DNA from: Flavobacteriales bacterium
Lineage (GTDB): Bacteria; Bacteroidota; Bacteroidia; Flavobacteriales_F; PHOS-HE28
Reading direction: 5' to 3'
DNA: 64,000 bases
Assembly (NCBI GenBank): GCA_016788295.1
Contig: JAEUSY010000042.1
Coordinates: forward strand, 1-64,000
The notes beneath the pieces are model-generated. The model saw nothing but the letters and a program-made list of their open reading frames with translations, was not told the origin of the DNA and searched no databases. Shown here in pieces: positions 1 through 5,744 of the stretch (within the stretch, counting starts at the first letter, position 1; the number at the start of each line of letters is the position of its first letter). The translations under genes were made by a program, and so were the position numbers.

Positions 1-12
1 CGCCCACACCCC

Positions 13-352
13 ATGATCAACTACCACGACCGCCGCTTTGTGCCCGTGAGCAACAGCGCCAATGGCGAGGTCTCGCCCGAAGTGGTGTTCCACTAGGCCG
101 ACGGGCCGTATCGTGACGTGCAGCTATTCCGGTGGCCGCATCGTCAGCGGGCAGTTGATCGCCTTGGTGGATGCCGAGGGCTGCCTGGACATGCGCTACC
201 ACCCGATGAACGACCGCGGCGAAGGGATGAGGGGCGTGTGCCGGTCAACGCCGGAGCTTCTCCCCGATGGGCGCATCCGCTTGCACGAGGCATGGCGCTG
301 GACCAGTGGGGATGGGTCGAGCGGGAGTTCGGTGGTGGAGGAGGGGCGGTGA
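13..352 (+). pseudogene. Frameshifted copy of a 113-aa family protein (paralogue of the intact gene at 6894)
   Basis: This is a decayed duplicate. The first 25 codons match the intact copy at 6894-7235 almost residue for residue (MINYHDRRFVPVSNS...). A stop codon then follows TTC CAC, at a place where the sequence is 2 nt shorter than the intact copy (31 versus 33 nt over the matching stretch). Reading resumes in another frame as TGRIVTCSYSGGRIVSGQL and continues to the family C-terminus ...SGSSVVEEGR. The family is small and lacks a signal peptide. I recall relatives in Bacteroidota databases carrying the label n-acetylglutamate synthase, but I see no acyltransferase motif and would not trust that name. 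Its upstream 12 bases match the leader of the truncated copy at 1362. Confidence 0.8.
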
Positions 353-368
353 GGGGTGGGGGCGTCGA

Positions 369-731
369 TCACACCAGCTCGATCACGGACACTCGCGCGA
401 TGTCCACCTCGACCAGGAATCGGGGTCGTTCGTTCAAGCGTGCCAGTTCGCCGAGGTTCTTGAAGAGCAGGTCGCTGAGCACCTGGTGCGGGATGTTGCC
501 GAGGTTCACCTTGATGAGCTTGCGCGGCGTGCTGTGCAGGATGCACGTATCGCGGAAGTCGGAGTCCTTGGTGATAAGGATGCGGTCCTCTTGGTCTGCA
601 AAGCGCGCGATGTCCTGGTCGGAGGTATGCCAGCGTTCCGGCAGGCGGTTCACGTGCTGGCAGTCATGACCGGCCTCGGACAGGCGCTTGCAGAGCTGGA
701 TGGAGATATGGACGTCGCAGAGGAAGCGCAT
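369..731 (-). CDS. DUF5615-family PIN-like protein, probable toxin
   Basis: A 120-residue protein of the DUF5615 type, a compact PIN-like fold related to VapC and Mut7-C nucleases. The expected acidic positions are visible: an Asp in the first strand (FLCDVHIS), SDQDIARFA in the middle and the TKDSDF signature near residue 55. PIN-like toxins are metal-dependent RNases; nuclease activity here is inferred. The ATG shares one base with the TGA of the upstream DUF433 gene (TGATG), so the pair is translationally coupled, as in toxin-antitoxin operons. A GTG one codon earlier is a weaker start. DUF433/DUF5615 pairs are a recognised putative toxin-antitoxin arrangement. Confidence 0.8.
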   Translation of the reverse strand: MRFLCDVHISIQLCKRLSEAGHDCQHVNRLPERWHTSDQDIARFADQEDRILITKDSDFRDTCILHSTPRKLIKVNLGNIPHQVLSDLLFKNLGELARLNERPRFLVEVDIARVSVIELV

Positions 732-964
732 CACGCCACGTCACCGAGCGAATGACCGGACACGGCGAGCTTGGCGTAGTTCAAGCACGCTTGGATGTCC
801 TCTTTCTGCAACTCAGGATGCTCCCGAACGATGTCATCCGCGCTCATGCCCGCACCGAGCATATCGATGACCACCTCCACGGGCCAGCGCATGCCGCGCA
901 CGCACGGCTTGCCGTGGCAGATGCTGGGGTTGATGGTGATGCGGCCGAGTTGGGAGCGTTCCAT
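731..964 (-). CDS. DUF433 domain protein, probable antitoxin
   Basis: A 77-residue DUF433 protein. The family core is clear: an N-terminal strand ITINPSICHGKPCVRGMRWPV followed by a helical segment (VVIDMLGAGMSADDIVREHPELQKEDIQACLNYA). DUF433 adopts a winged or homeodomain-like helix-turn-helix and is thought to bind DNA and neutralise a partner PIN-like protein. The gene starts 12 nt after the stop of the 75-aa gene upstream and overlaps the DUF5615 gene by one base, so the three are likely one transcript. As an antitoxin it would be expected to autoregulate the operon, but I could not define an operator. Confidence 0.8.
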   Translation of the reverse strand: MERSQLGRITINPSICHGKPCVRGMRWPVEVVIDMLGAGMSADDIVREHPELQKEDIQACLNYAKLAVSGHSLGDVA

Positions 965-976
965 GATCTTGCGAAT

Positions 977-1204
977 TTAAGCCAGTCCTGCAGATCTGTT
1001 GGCCTCGCGTTCGTTGATCATCCGTCCTGCCTTCACATCCTTTTTGCCGCGGTTCACGGAAGCCTGCTGCTCCTTGGTGAGCTTGTACGGCTCCAGGTCG
1101 GCGGCATCGGTACCCAGCAGCCTGAACGCTTCGCGCAGCAGGGCCGGGTTGCGCGACCGTTGGATGCGGCTGATGAGGCGTTTCTTCAGTTCGACGTCGG
1201 ACAT
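977..1204 (-). CDS. Small antitoxin-like protein heading the DUF433/DUF5615 operon
   Basis: A 75-residue highly charged helical protein (MSDVELKKRLISRIQRSRN..., ending INEREANRSAGLA). Its layout resembles the short Bacteroidota addiction-module proteins that have LKxxLIxxI at the N-terminus, a middle L.PYKLTKEQ segment and a C-terminal tail that would bind a RelE/ParE-type toxin. No RelE/ParE gene follows; 12 nt downstream comes the DUF433-DUF5615 pair. It may therefore be an orphan antitoxin or a third component of that module. The assignment rests on general resemblance only. A TATCTTAG box lies 19 nt before the start. Confidence 0.6.
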   Translation of the reverse strand: MSDVELKKRLISRIQRSRNPALLREAFRLLGTDAADLEPYKLTKEQQASVNRGKKDVKAGRMINEREANRSAGLA

Positions 1205-1223
1205 GATCGTGGCTCTTGTTGTG

Positions 1224-1231
1224 CTAAGATA
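1224..1231 (-). promoter_or_regulatory. Candidate -7 box TATCTTAG for the toxin-antitoxin operon
   Basis: Read on the minus strand this is TATCTTAG, matching the Bacteroidota -7 consensus TAnnTTTG at six of the eight positions, counting the two free ones. It lies 19 nt before the start of the 75-aa gene. The identical octamer precedes the PASTA gene (48796) and menD (58306). No convincing -33 TTG is seen. Confidence 0.45.
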
Positions 1232-1361
1232 CGGTCAGCTAACGGGAAGGATGTCCACCCGGAACCTCCGCTGGTTCTGGATCCTGCCTTTAAGCGGGCG
1301 CCCCCGCAGCATGTAGTCAGTCGTCCGCATCCATCGCTGTGATCTCGGACCTTCACCCGCT

Positions 1362-1409
1362 CGCCCACACACCATGATCAACTGCCACGACCGCCGCTTC
1401 GTTTCCGGT
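1362..1409 (+). pseudogene. Truncated 5' fragment of the 113-aa family gene
   Basis: The sequence from CGCCCACACACC through the first 12 codons (MINCHDRRFVSG) repeats the start of the copies at 13 and 6894; after that the similarity stops. The 14 bases before it (GATCTCGGACCTTC) also resemble the leader of the intact copy near 6856-6874. The gene-free stretch 1205-1584 thus holds a promoter for the minus-strand operon, this fragment, a double hairpin (1431-1482) and the promoter of the SUFU-like gene. I see no other gene in it. Confidence 0.7.
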
Positions 1410-1430
1410 TACCAACTCCCGCATCTGCGC

Positions 1431-1482
1431 GTAGCCACAGGCTACGTGCAACAAGATCTGGTGCTTGGTAGCCTGTGGCTAC
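1431..1482. repeat. REPIN-like element: two inverted GTAGCC-ACA-GGCTAC hairpins
   Basis: The 15-mer GTAGCCACAGGCTAC (1431-1445) reappears as its exact reverse complement GTAGCCTGTGGCTAC (1468-1482), 22 nt apart. Each arm is itself a perfect 6-bp hairpin with a 3-nt loop, and the spacer is roughly centred on the palindrome AGATCT. Two oppositely oriented small palindromes that begin with GTAG form the architecture of REP/BIME/REPIN elements, which RAYT transposases (TnpA-REP) mobilise in other bacteria. No RAYT gene is in the window and I found no second copy here. The element sits just behind the truncated gene fragment. Confidence 0.7.
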
Positions 1483-1559
1483 CCGGTCAAGTACGGGTCC
1501 GTCCGTGCCCCGGCCCAAGGCAGCGATCGAACGTACAACGCTAGGTCCCGCCCACCCGG

Positions 1560-1567
1560 TACTTTCG
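1560..1567 (+). promoter_or_regulatory. Candidate -7 box TACTTTCG for the SUFU-like gene
   Basis: TACTTTCG ends 17 nt before the ATG at 1585. The same octamer precedes the flippase gene (24115) and the variant TAGTTTCG precedes three others. It falls inside the 5' extension of this reading frame, which supports the internal ATG as the real start. Confidence 0.45.
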
Positions 1568-1584
1568 TGCCTTGTCGTTGTCCC

Positions 1585-2235
1585 ATGACCTTGGAGGAAT
1601 ACCGAGCCACCTACACGCCGGAGGATGCCGTCGGCTGGCGTTGCATCGATGCACGCCTCGCCACTTTGTATGGCACACGGAAGCCCCGGCACTATGTACC
1701 CCCATTGCATTTCATCGCAGGCGGCACCGATCCCCTGGACGGCACGAGCTACTACGACCATCCCGGTCCGCCCGAGCACATCCATGTGGTGAGCTATGGC
1801 CTGAGCGAGCTCTACTACAACGAGGAGGCCGTCGGTCAGGAGTTCAGCAAGCTGGGCTTCGAGCTCACCTTCCGCATCAAGCGCAACGCGGTGGATGACC
1901 GCGAGCCGACGTGGATCACCACGGTGATGAACAACCTGGCCCGCTACCTGCACAAGAGCGGTCGGTGGTTCGAGGTGAACGAGTTCGTGCCGGCGGGCGG
2001 ACCGTTGTGCACGGACATGGACACGGACATCACCGGTGTGGTGTTCGCGTTGGACCCCGAACTAGGGAAGATCGATACACCGCATGGTGAGGTCAGCTTC
2101 CTCCAGTTGGTGGGCATCACATCGGCCGAGCTCGCCAAGCTGCAGCTGGATCCGACGACCGATGTGGTGGCGGCCTTGATCGCGGAGCTGCGGGCAAGCG
2201 ATCCGTTGCTGGTGACGGACATGCATCGGCGGTAG
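1585..2235 (+). CDS. Suppressor of fused (SUFU) domain protein
   Basis: A 216-residue soluble protein of the bacterial SUFU family, homologous to the N-terminal domain of the animal Hedgehog-pathway regulator Suppressor of fused. Typical features are the early GGTDPLDG stretch, PPEHIHVVSYGLSELYYNEEAVGQEFSKLGFELTFR, and the central WITTVMNNLARYLHKSGRWFEVNEFVP. Length fits the single-domain bacterial form. Bacterial members often act as immunity-like or accessory proteins, but their function is mostly unknown, and no toxin gene is adjacent. The frame is open upstream to 1465, but that part overlaps the double hairpin and a promoter-like box, so I start at MTLEEYRATY. Confidence 0.85.
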   Translation: MTLEEYRATYTPEDAVGWRCIDARLATLYGTRKPRHYVPPLHFIAGGTDPLDGTSYYDHPGPPEHIHVVSYGLSELYYNEEAVGQEFSKLGFELTFRIKRNAVDDREPTWITTVMNNLARYLHKSGRWFEVNEFVPAGGPLCTDMDTDITGVVFALDPELGKIDTPHGEVSFLQLVGITSAELAKLQLDPTTDVVAALIAELRASDPLLVTDMHRR

Positions 2236-2292
2236 GTCCGCAGGGCGATTCGCTGGAGAGCTGTGCGAGAGGTCCCAGTGTGTCTGCCCCAC

Positions 2293-2321
2293 GGTCCGTC
2301 GGCTCGACCGATGAGCGGACC
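2293..2321. other. Bulged hairpin between SUFU-like gene and next gene
   Basis: GGTCCGTCGG pairs with CCGA and CGGACC across a 5-nt loop, giving a 10-bp stem interrupted by a 4-nt bulge. No T-run follows, so it is at best a weak terminator or RNA-stabilising hairpin after the SUFU-like gene. Confidence 0.3.
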
Positions 2322-2373
2322 AGGCCCCGGTTGAAGACTGGCACGATCTTTCGTTCTCGTCCGTACCGCCGGG

Positions 2374-2381
2374 TATCTTGC
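2374..2381 (+). promoter_or_regulatory. Candidate -7 box TATCTTGC directly before a start codon
   Basis: TATCTTGC ends 6 nt before the ATG at 2388, a spacing that would place transcription start at or next to the start codon. It also argues against the upstream extension of this frame. Confidence 0.45.
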
Positions 2382-2387
2382 GGCCAC

Positions 2388-3425
2388 ATGCGTTCCTTCG
2401 CCCTGCTCCTTGGTCTTGCTGCGGCCCGCTGCGCCTTCGGCCAGGACGGCGCCTTGCCCTTCCGCTTGGTGGCAGGCATCAACCTGGGCGTGGGGCTACC
2501 GCGCTTGGAGACGATCAATGGCGCGGCGTTCACGACCAGCCCCCACTTCGCCGGCACGTTGGACCTGGGTGCCACGTGGACGTACCGCGAGCGCTGGGGC
2601 CTGGCGGCGCTGGGTGTTCTGGCCATCAACGGTTATGATTACATGAAGGGTGCAGTGGACTACGACATCTACCACCTGACGCGCAGGGCCGAAGTGCGCG
2701 CGTTCTGGCAGCGCTCGCTGAACGAACGCCTGCGCACCAGCGTGCGCGCGGGCATCGGCCTGGGCCTGGCGTTCCAGGGTGGTGACACGCGCGATACACG
2801 GGAAGGCACCTTCCAGGCGCTCACCACGGCCACTCCCTTGCAGCGTACCTACCTGGCCCCCGAGGTCTGCCTGGTGAAGATGGAGGGCCGTCACCGCGTG
2901 GAGTGGGGCCTGCGCTACGTCACGCACCTGCAGCGGGAGGTGGCCCTGAGCACGCGGCTGTCCGATGGTGCGGACACCACGCTGGCCACGGCGCGCCACG
3001 ATCACCTGGCGCTCGTGATCCGCTTCCACCTGGGCATGAAGCGCCTTGCGCTGCCCGCGCCACCGCCGCCCGCGATCGCCTATGGGGACCGGACCACGGA
3101 CACACTGACCACGCTCACGGCGAACAGGCAGCGGATCACGCTGTGGCTGTGGGACAATGCCGAGCGCGACGGCGATACGCTCAGCGTGATCGTGAACGGG
3201 CGTCCGGTGCTGACCGGCCTGGCGCTCACGCGCAAGCGCCACAAGCTGAAGGTGGACTTGGCGCCCGGCATGAACGAGCTGCTGGTGGTGGCGCACAATG
3301 AAGGGCGTGTGCCGCCGAACACCGCCAGTGCGTTGGTGCGCACCGGGCGTGGGCGCAAGGAGCTCCTCTTCTCCACGTCGATGCAACGGAACCAGGCCCT
3401 GCGGATCATGCGGGAGGCGCGGTGA
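2388..3425 (+). CDS. Exported protein of unknown function, predicted beta-rich N-terminal part plus beta-sandwich-like C-terminal domain
   Basis: A 345-residue protein with a signal peptide (MRSFALLLGLAAARCAFGQ, cleavage near residue 19). Residues 20-215 show alternating strands with many Gly and aromatic residues (LVAGINLGVGLPR, LDLGATWTYRERWGLAALG, RTSVRAGIGLGLAF, HLALVIRFHLGMK), which suggests a small outer-membrane or surface beta-structure. After a proline-rich linker (LPAPPPPAIA), residues 235-320 form a repeat-like domain (ITLWLWDNAERDGDTLSVIVNGRPVL..., LAPGMNELLVVAHNEG). That pattern recurs in Bacteroidota envelope proteins. No catalytic motif is seen. The start is chosen for the signal peptide and the -7 box 6 nt upstream; the frame extends to 2280. 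Confidence 0.65.
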   Translation: MRSFALLLGLAAARCAFGQDGALPFRLVAGINLGVGLPRLETINGAAFTTSPHFAGTLDLGATWTYRERWGLAALGVLAINGYDYMKGAVDYDIYHLTRRAEVRAFWQRSLNERLRTSVRAGIGLGLAFQGGDTRDTREGTFQALTTATPLQRTYLAPEVCLVKMEGRHRVEWGLRYVTHLQREVALSTRLSDGADTTLATARHDHLALVIRFHLGMKRLALPAPPPPAIAYGDRTTDTLTTLTANRQRITLWLWDNAERDGDTLSVIVNGRPVLTGLALTRKRHKLKVDLAPGMNELLVVAHNEGRVPPNTASALVRTGRGRKELLFSTSMQRNQALRIMREAR

Positions 3426-3509
3426 TGGGGCTGTAGTGGATCGCAAGCGAGGCGAATGACAAGCGCGATGCAATTGAACGCTGTGACCTTCGCCGTGTAC
3501 AAGCAAAGC

Positions 3510-4031
3510 ATGTGGCTCCGCTGTGCCTTGTTCCTGCTACTGCTCAATGCTGCTGCGTGCGTCCACGCCCAGTCCGATACGCTCCACGCCCCTTGGCTCG
3601 ACCGCGAGTTCCGCTACTGGCAGGGCGATCCCATGATGCACGGCCCGAACGGCGAGTGCATCGCGGGCTACACCGATGAGGAGCGACGTTTGAGCTTCTT
3701 CCGCGATGGGCGCTACCAGGAGGTCGTCTTCGAGGACCGTGGCTTCGTCCAGGTGCGCATCCTGGAGCCGGGCGATTGTGCGCCGCTTGAAGGCGACACC
3801 GCAGCCGTGCTCACGGGTACGTGGACCTGGGTGAACGACACCCTGCGGGTCACGGTGGAACGCACGGCGCAGTATCCGCTCGAGGTTATCCTGGAGGCGT
3901 ACATGAAGCGCGATGTGTCCAGGCCTTTCACGGTGCCGGTGCTACCAACGCGCGTGTGTGGCACGGAGGGGGACCGGACATTCTGGTTCGAGGGGGGTCG
4001 GTTGGCGGATGCTGTGCGGTGGTGGGACTGA
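3510..4031 (+). CDS. Secreted protein of unknown function
   Basis: A 173-residue exported protein. The signal peptide MWLRCALFLLLLNAAACVHAQS could be cleaved after ALA-type VHA; a lipobox is not convincing. The mature part alternates short strands and turns (RLSFFRDGRYQEVVFEDRGFVQVRIL, GTWTWVNDTLRVTVERT), like small lipocalin-like beta proteins described as reporting a change with a cost (GTWTW...LRVT). It carries three cysteines after the signal peptide. I do not recognise the family. The frame is open to 3456, but only the internal ATG gives a normal signal sequence. It lies 84 nt after the preceding envelope protein and may share its transcript. Confidence 0.6.
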   Translation: MWLRCALFLLLLNAAACVHAQSDTLHAPWLDREFRYWQGDPMMHGPNGECIAGYTDEERRLSFFRDGRYQEVVFEDRGFVQVRILEPGDCAPLEGDTAAVLTGTWTWVNDTLRVTVERTAQYPLEVILEAYMKRDVSRPFTVPVLPTRVCGTEGDRTFWFEGGRLADAVRWWD

Positions 4032-4151
4032 AGTCTGGACCACCGCAGGGTGTCCATCCGAACCTCCGTCGGGTCTGCCCGCTGTCGCGAGGCTGTCACT
4101 GCGAAGCGATGCGACGCGGTGCGAAGCGAAGAGCGAACGACCTGGCGGCTC

Positions 4152-4171
4152 GAAGCCTTGATCAAGGCTTC
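4152..4171. promoter_or_regulatory. 20-bp perfect palindrome, candidate operator
   Basis: GAAGCCTTGATCAAGGCTTC is its own reverse complement over all 20 bases. It sits 9 bp upstream of the TACCTTGT -7 box of the next gene, where a dimeric regulator would be positioned. It could alternatively form a short hairpin, but there is no T-run. Confidence 0.5.
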
Positions 4172-4180
4172 ACCCCGAAG

Positions 4181-4188
4181 TACCTTGT
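4181..4188 (+). promoter_or_regulatory. Candidate -7 box TACCTTGT directly before a start codon
   Basis: TACCTTGT ends 4 nt before the ATG at 4193. A similar box, TACCTTGG, ends 4 nt before the LOG-family gene at 16397. The spacing implies a leaderless mRNA if the box is used. Confidence 0.4.
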
Positions 4189-4192
4189 CGCC

Positions 4193-4570
4193 ATGTACGC
4201 CGGGCACCACCTTCGAACTACGTTGGCTTTCGTGCTCGCGTTGGTAGCGATCCCGGTGTTCGCCCAAGGCACGGAGAATGCGATCGCTGCTGCGGTCCTG
4301 TTCAGTGCGGTGGCCTTTGGGTCAGTGATCGCTGGTCTGGTGGTGACGGTGCTCTATGTGTTGAAACGGCGGTCCTGGCAGCGCGTGATCGTGCTGTTGT
4401 TCGGCACTGTCCTTCTGCTCACTGGGTTGTGGATCGGTTCACAGCCAGGTGGCAGCAGTGACATGGAGTTCCTGCAATTGCTCTTGAGCGGCATCGGTGT
4501 GCTCATCCTTTTCCTGGGCTTGTTGCTGCGGCCGCGGCGTGCTGGGCCGCGTGAGGTCCACGGGCAATGA
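4193..4570 (+). CDS. Small membrane protein of unknown function
   Basis: A 125-residue protein with a hydrophobic N-terminal segment that could be a signal peptide (LAFVLALVAIPVFAQG). Two or three further membrane helices follow (AAAVLFSAVAFGSVIAGLVVTVLYVL; VIVLLFGTVLLLTGLWIG; LLLSGIGVLILFLGLLL), and the tail is short and basic (RPRRAGPREVHGQ). No family recognised. It stands alone behind a perfect 20-bp palindrome and a -7 box. The frame reads open far upstream through the preceding gene, but nothing supports that extension. The next 139 bases to the convergent regulator gene contain no feature I can name. Confidence 0.55.
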   Translation: MYAGHHLRTTLAFVLALVAIPVFAQGTENAIAAAVLFSAVAFGSVIAGLVVTVLYVLKRRSWQRVIVLLFGTVLLLTGLWIGSQPGGSSDMEFLQLLLSGIGVLILFLGLLLRPRRAGPREVHGQ

Positions 4571-4709
4571 TGCGTCGAAGGAACTCTGGACTGACGTAGG
4601 GCGTCCTTCCTGATATCGGCCTTCGCCGGCCAACGTTCGCCACATCGTTATGCTGCCAGTGCTTTCCGGCTTCCACTTCATTCAGGTGCGTGATCAGCCC
4701 CCCGCACCC

Positions 4710-5615
4710 TCATTCCACCACCAGCCGGTAGCCCACGCCGCGGATGTTCACGATGCGCACGTTGGCATCGGCCTCCAGCTTCTTGCGCAGTTTGGAAACG
4801 AACACGTCCAGTGTGCGGCCCACGTAGTCGCCCTCATCGCCCCACACGTTGGTCAGGATGGTCTCGCGGCCTACTGTGTCGTTAAGGGATGCGGCAAGCA
4901 GCTGGAGCAGATCGGCCTCCTTGCTGGTGAGGCGCACCCGCTCGTTCTTGTGGGTGAGCTCCATGTTGCGCGGGTTGAACAGGAATTCGCCGATGCGGAT
5001 GAGGTTGGGGTCTTCTGTAGTGGCCGTTAGGCGCTGTTTCTTCCGCAGCACCAGGGCAACACCCACAAGCACGAGCAAACCGGGGATCAGGAGCAGCCAG
5101 CTGAGGCCCTGCTCTTTGCCGGAGCCGGTCTGCTCGGCTTCATCCGGGCGCTGGGTTGCGGCGAAGGCTGCGGCGTCGCGCTCCAGGATGGTGAACCAAA
5201 GCTCGTAGCAGGCCACCGGCTGTTCCCGCCCGATGCACGGCATCATGGCTTGCTCAGGATGCAGCGCTGCCTGCCAACTGTGTACCACCAGGTCCGAGTC
5301 GCAGGAGACGAATTCCACCATGTAGCGGGTCGCGATCCCTGTGCTGCGCACCACGCTGTCCACCGTCTCGGTCATCAGGCCCGGATCGAAGCCGAAGTCC
5401 TGCGCGAAGCGGATCCGGTAGCGATCGCCAGTGCGCTCCACGGGGAGCACAAGAGAGGAGGTATCGCCTGCGGCCAGCAGCACCTGATGACCGATAAGGC
5501 GCATGGCCACTTGCTCCTGCCGCTCTTGGTTGATGGACCGGTCTCCGAGCCCCGCAGAGCTCGGTCCGGAGGTAAGCAAGGCGACGAAAAGCAGGGGCGC
5601 GGACCATCGGTACAT
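4710..5615 (-). CDS. Membrane-anchored winged-helix (OmpR/ToxR-type) transcriptional regulator
   Basis: A 301-residue protein with an N-terminal signal peptide or anchor (residues 1-22), an extracytoplasmic domain (about 23-165) and one transmembrane helix (171-190, SWLLLIPGLLVLVGVALVL) followed by RKK. A C-terminal OmpR/PhoB winged helix (205-300: IRIGEFLFNPRNMEL, LTSKEADLLQLLA, VGRTLDVFVSKLRKKLEAD, RIVNIRGVGYRLV) completes it. This is ToxR-like logic with the order reversed: the sensor faces the periplasm and the DNA-binding domain is cytoplasmic at the C-terminus, with no receiver domain. Three periplasmic cysteines (105, 127, 136) could form a redox-sensitive disulfide. The gene is divergent from the TonB-C protein at 5745, with a tandem repeat operator between them. 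A -7 box ends 4 nt before the start codon. Confidence 0.85.
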   Translation of the reverse strand: MYRWSAPLLFVALLTSGPSSAGLGDRSINQERQEQVAMRLIGHQVLLAAGDTSSLVLPVERTGDRYRIRFAQDFGFDPGLMTETVDSVVRSTGIATRYMVEFVSCDSDLVVHSWQAALHPEQAMMPCIGREQPVACYELWFTILERDAAAFAATQRPDEAEQTGSGKEQGLSWLLLIPGLLVLVGVALVLRKKQRLTATTEDPNLIRIGEFLFNPRNMELTHKNERVRLTSKEADLLQLLAASLNDTVGRETILTNVWGDEGDYVGRTLDVFVSKLRKKLEADANVRIVNIRGVGYRLVVE

Positions 5616-5619
5616 GCGG

Positions 5620-5627
5620 CAAAGCTA
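5620..5627 (-). promoter_or_regulatory. -7 box TAGCTTTG of the membrane-anchored regulator gene
   Basis: On the minus strand this reads TAGCTTTG, a perfect match to TAnnTTTG, ending 4 nt before the ATG. The same octamer stands before katG (9983). Use of this box would give a leaderless transcript. Confidence 0.55.
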
Positions 5628-5655
5628 CCGTGCCAACCCCTTGCATTTGAATGAA

Positions 5656-5688
5656 TTACACTGCGTTTGCACTAATTTACACGGCGTT
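5656..5688. promoter_or_regulatory. Tandem 12-bp direct repeats, candidate operator of the divergent regulator
   Basis: TTACACTGCGTT (5656-5667) and TTACACGGCGTT (5677-5688) match at 11 of 12 positions and are offset by exactly 21 bp, two helical turns. OmpR/PhoB-type winged helices bind as head-to-tail dimers to direct repeats on one DNA face, although their usual half-site offset is about 10-11 bp. The downstream repeat ends 25 bp before a CACCTTTG box facing the TonB-C gene and overlaps a TTG at 5687-5689, where a -33 element would lie. This layout suits activation of the 5745 gene and perhaps control of the regulator itself. Confidence 0.6.
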
Positions 5689-5713
5689 GAACAAGGCCGG
5701 AGAACACGCGCTG

Positions 5714-5721
5714 CACCTTTG
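5714..5721 (+). promoter_or_regulatory. Candidate -7 box CACCTTTG for the TonB-C domain gene
   Basis: CACCTTTG differs from TAnnTTTG only at the first base. It lies 23 nt before the ATG at 5745 and 24 nt after a TTG that overlaps the second direct repeat. A weakened first base is consistent with a promoter that needs an activator. Confidence 0.4.
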
Positions 5722-5744
5722 GCGAAACCCTCAACCCCAAGGTC

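Noticed and set aside
1378-1953. 191-codon minus-strand frame across the REPIN-like element and the SUFU-like gene
   Set aside because: No homology, and it runs antisense to a clear protein family.
1240-4075. Similarity between GTCCACCCGGAACCTCCG near 1250 and GTCCATCCGAACCTCCG near 4052
   Set aside because: The match is short and neither flank extends it; it could be chance in GC-rich DNA.
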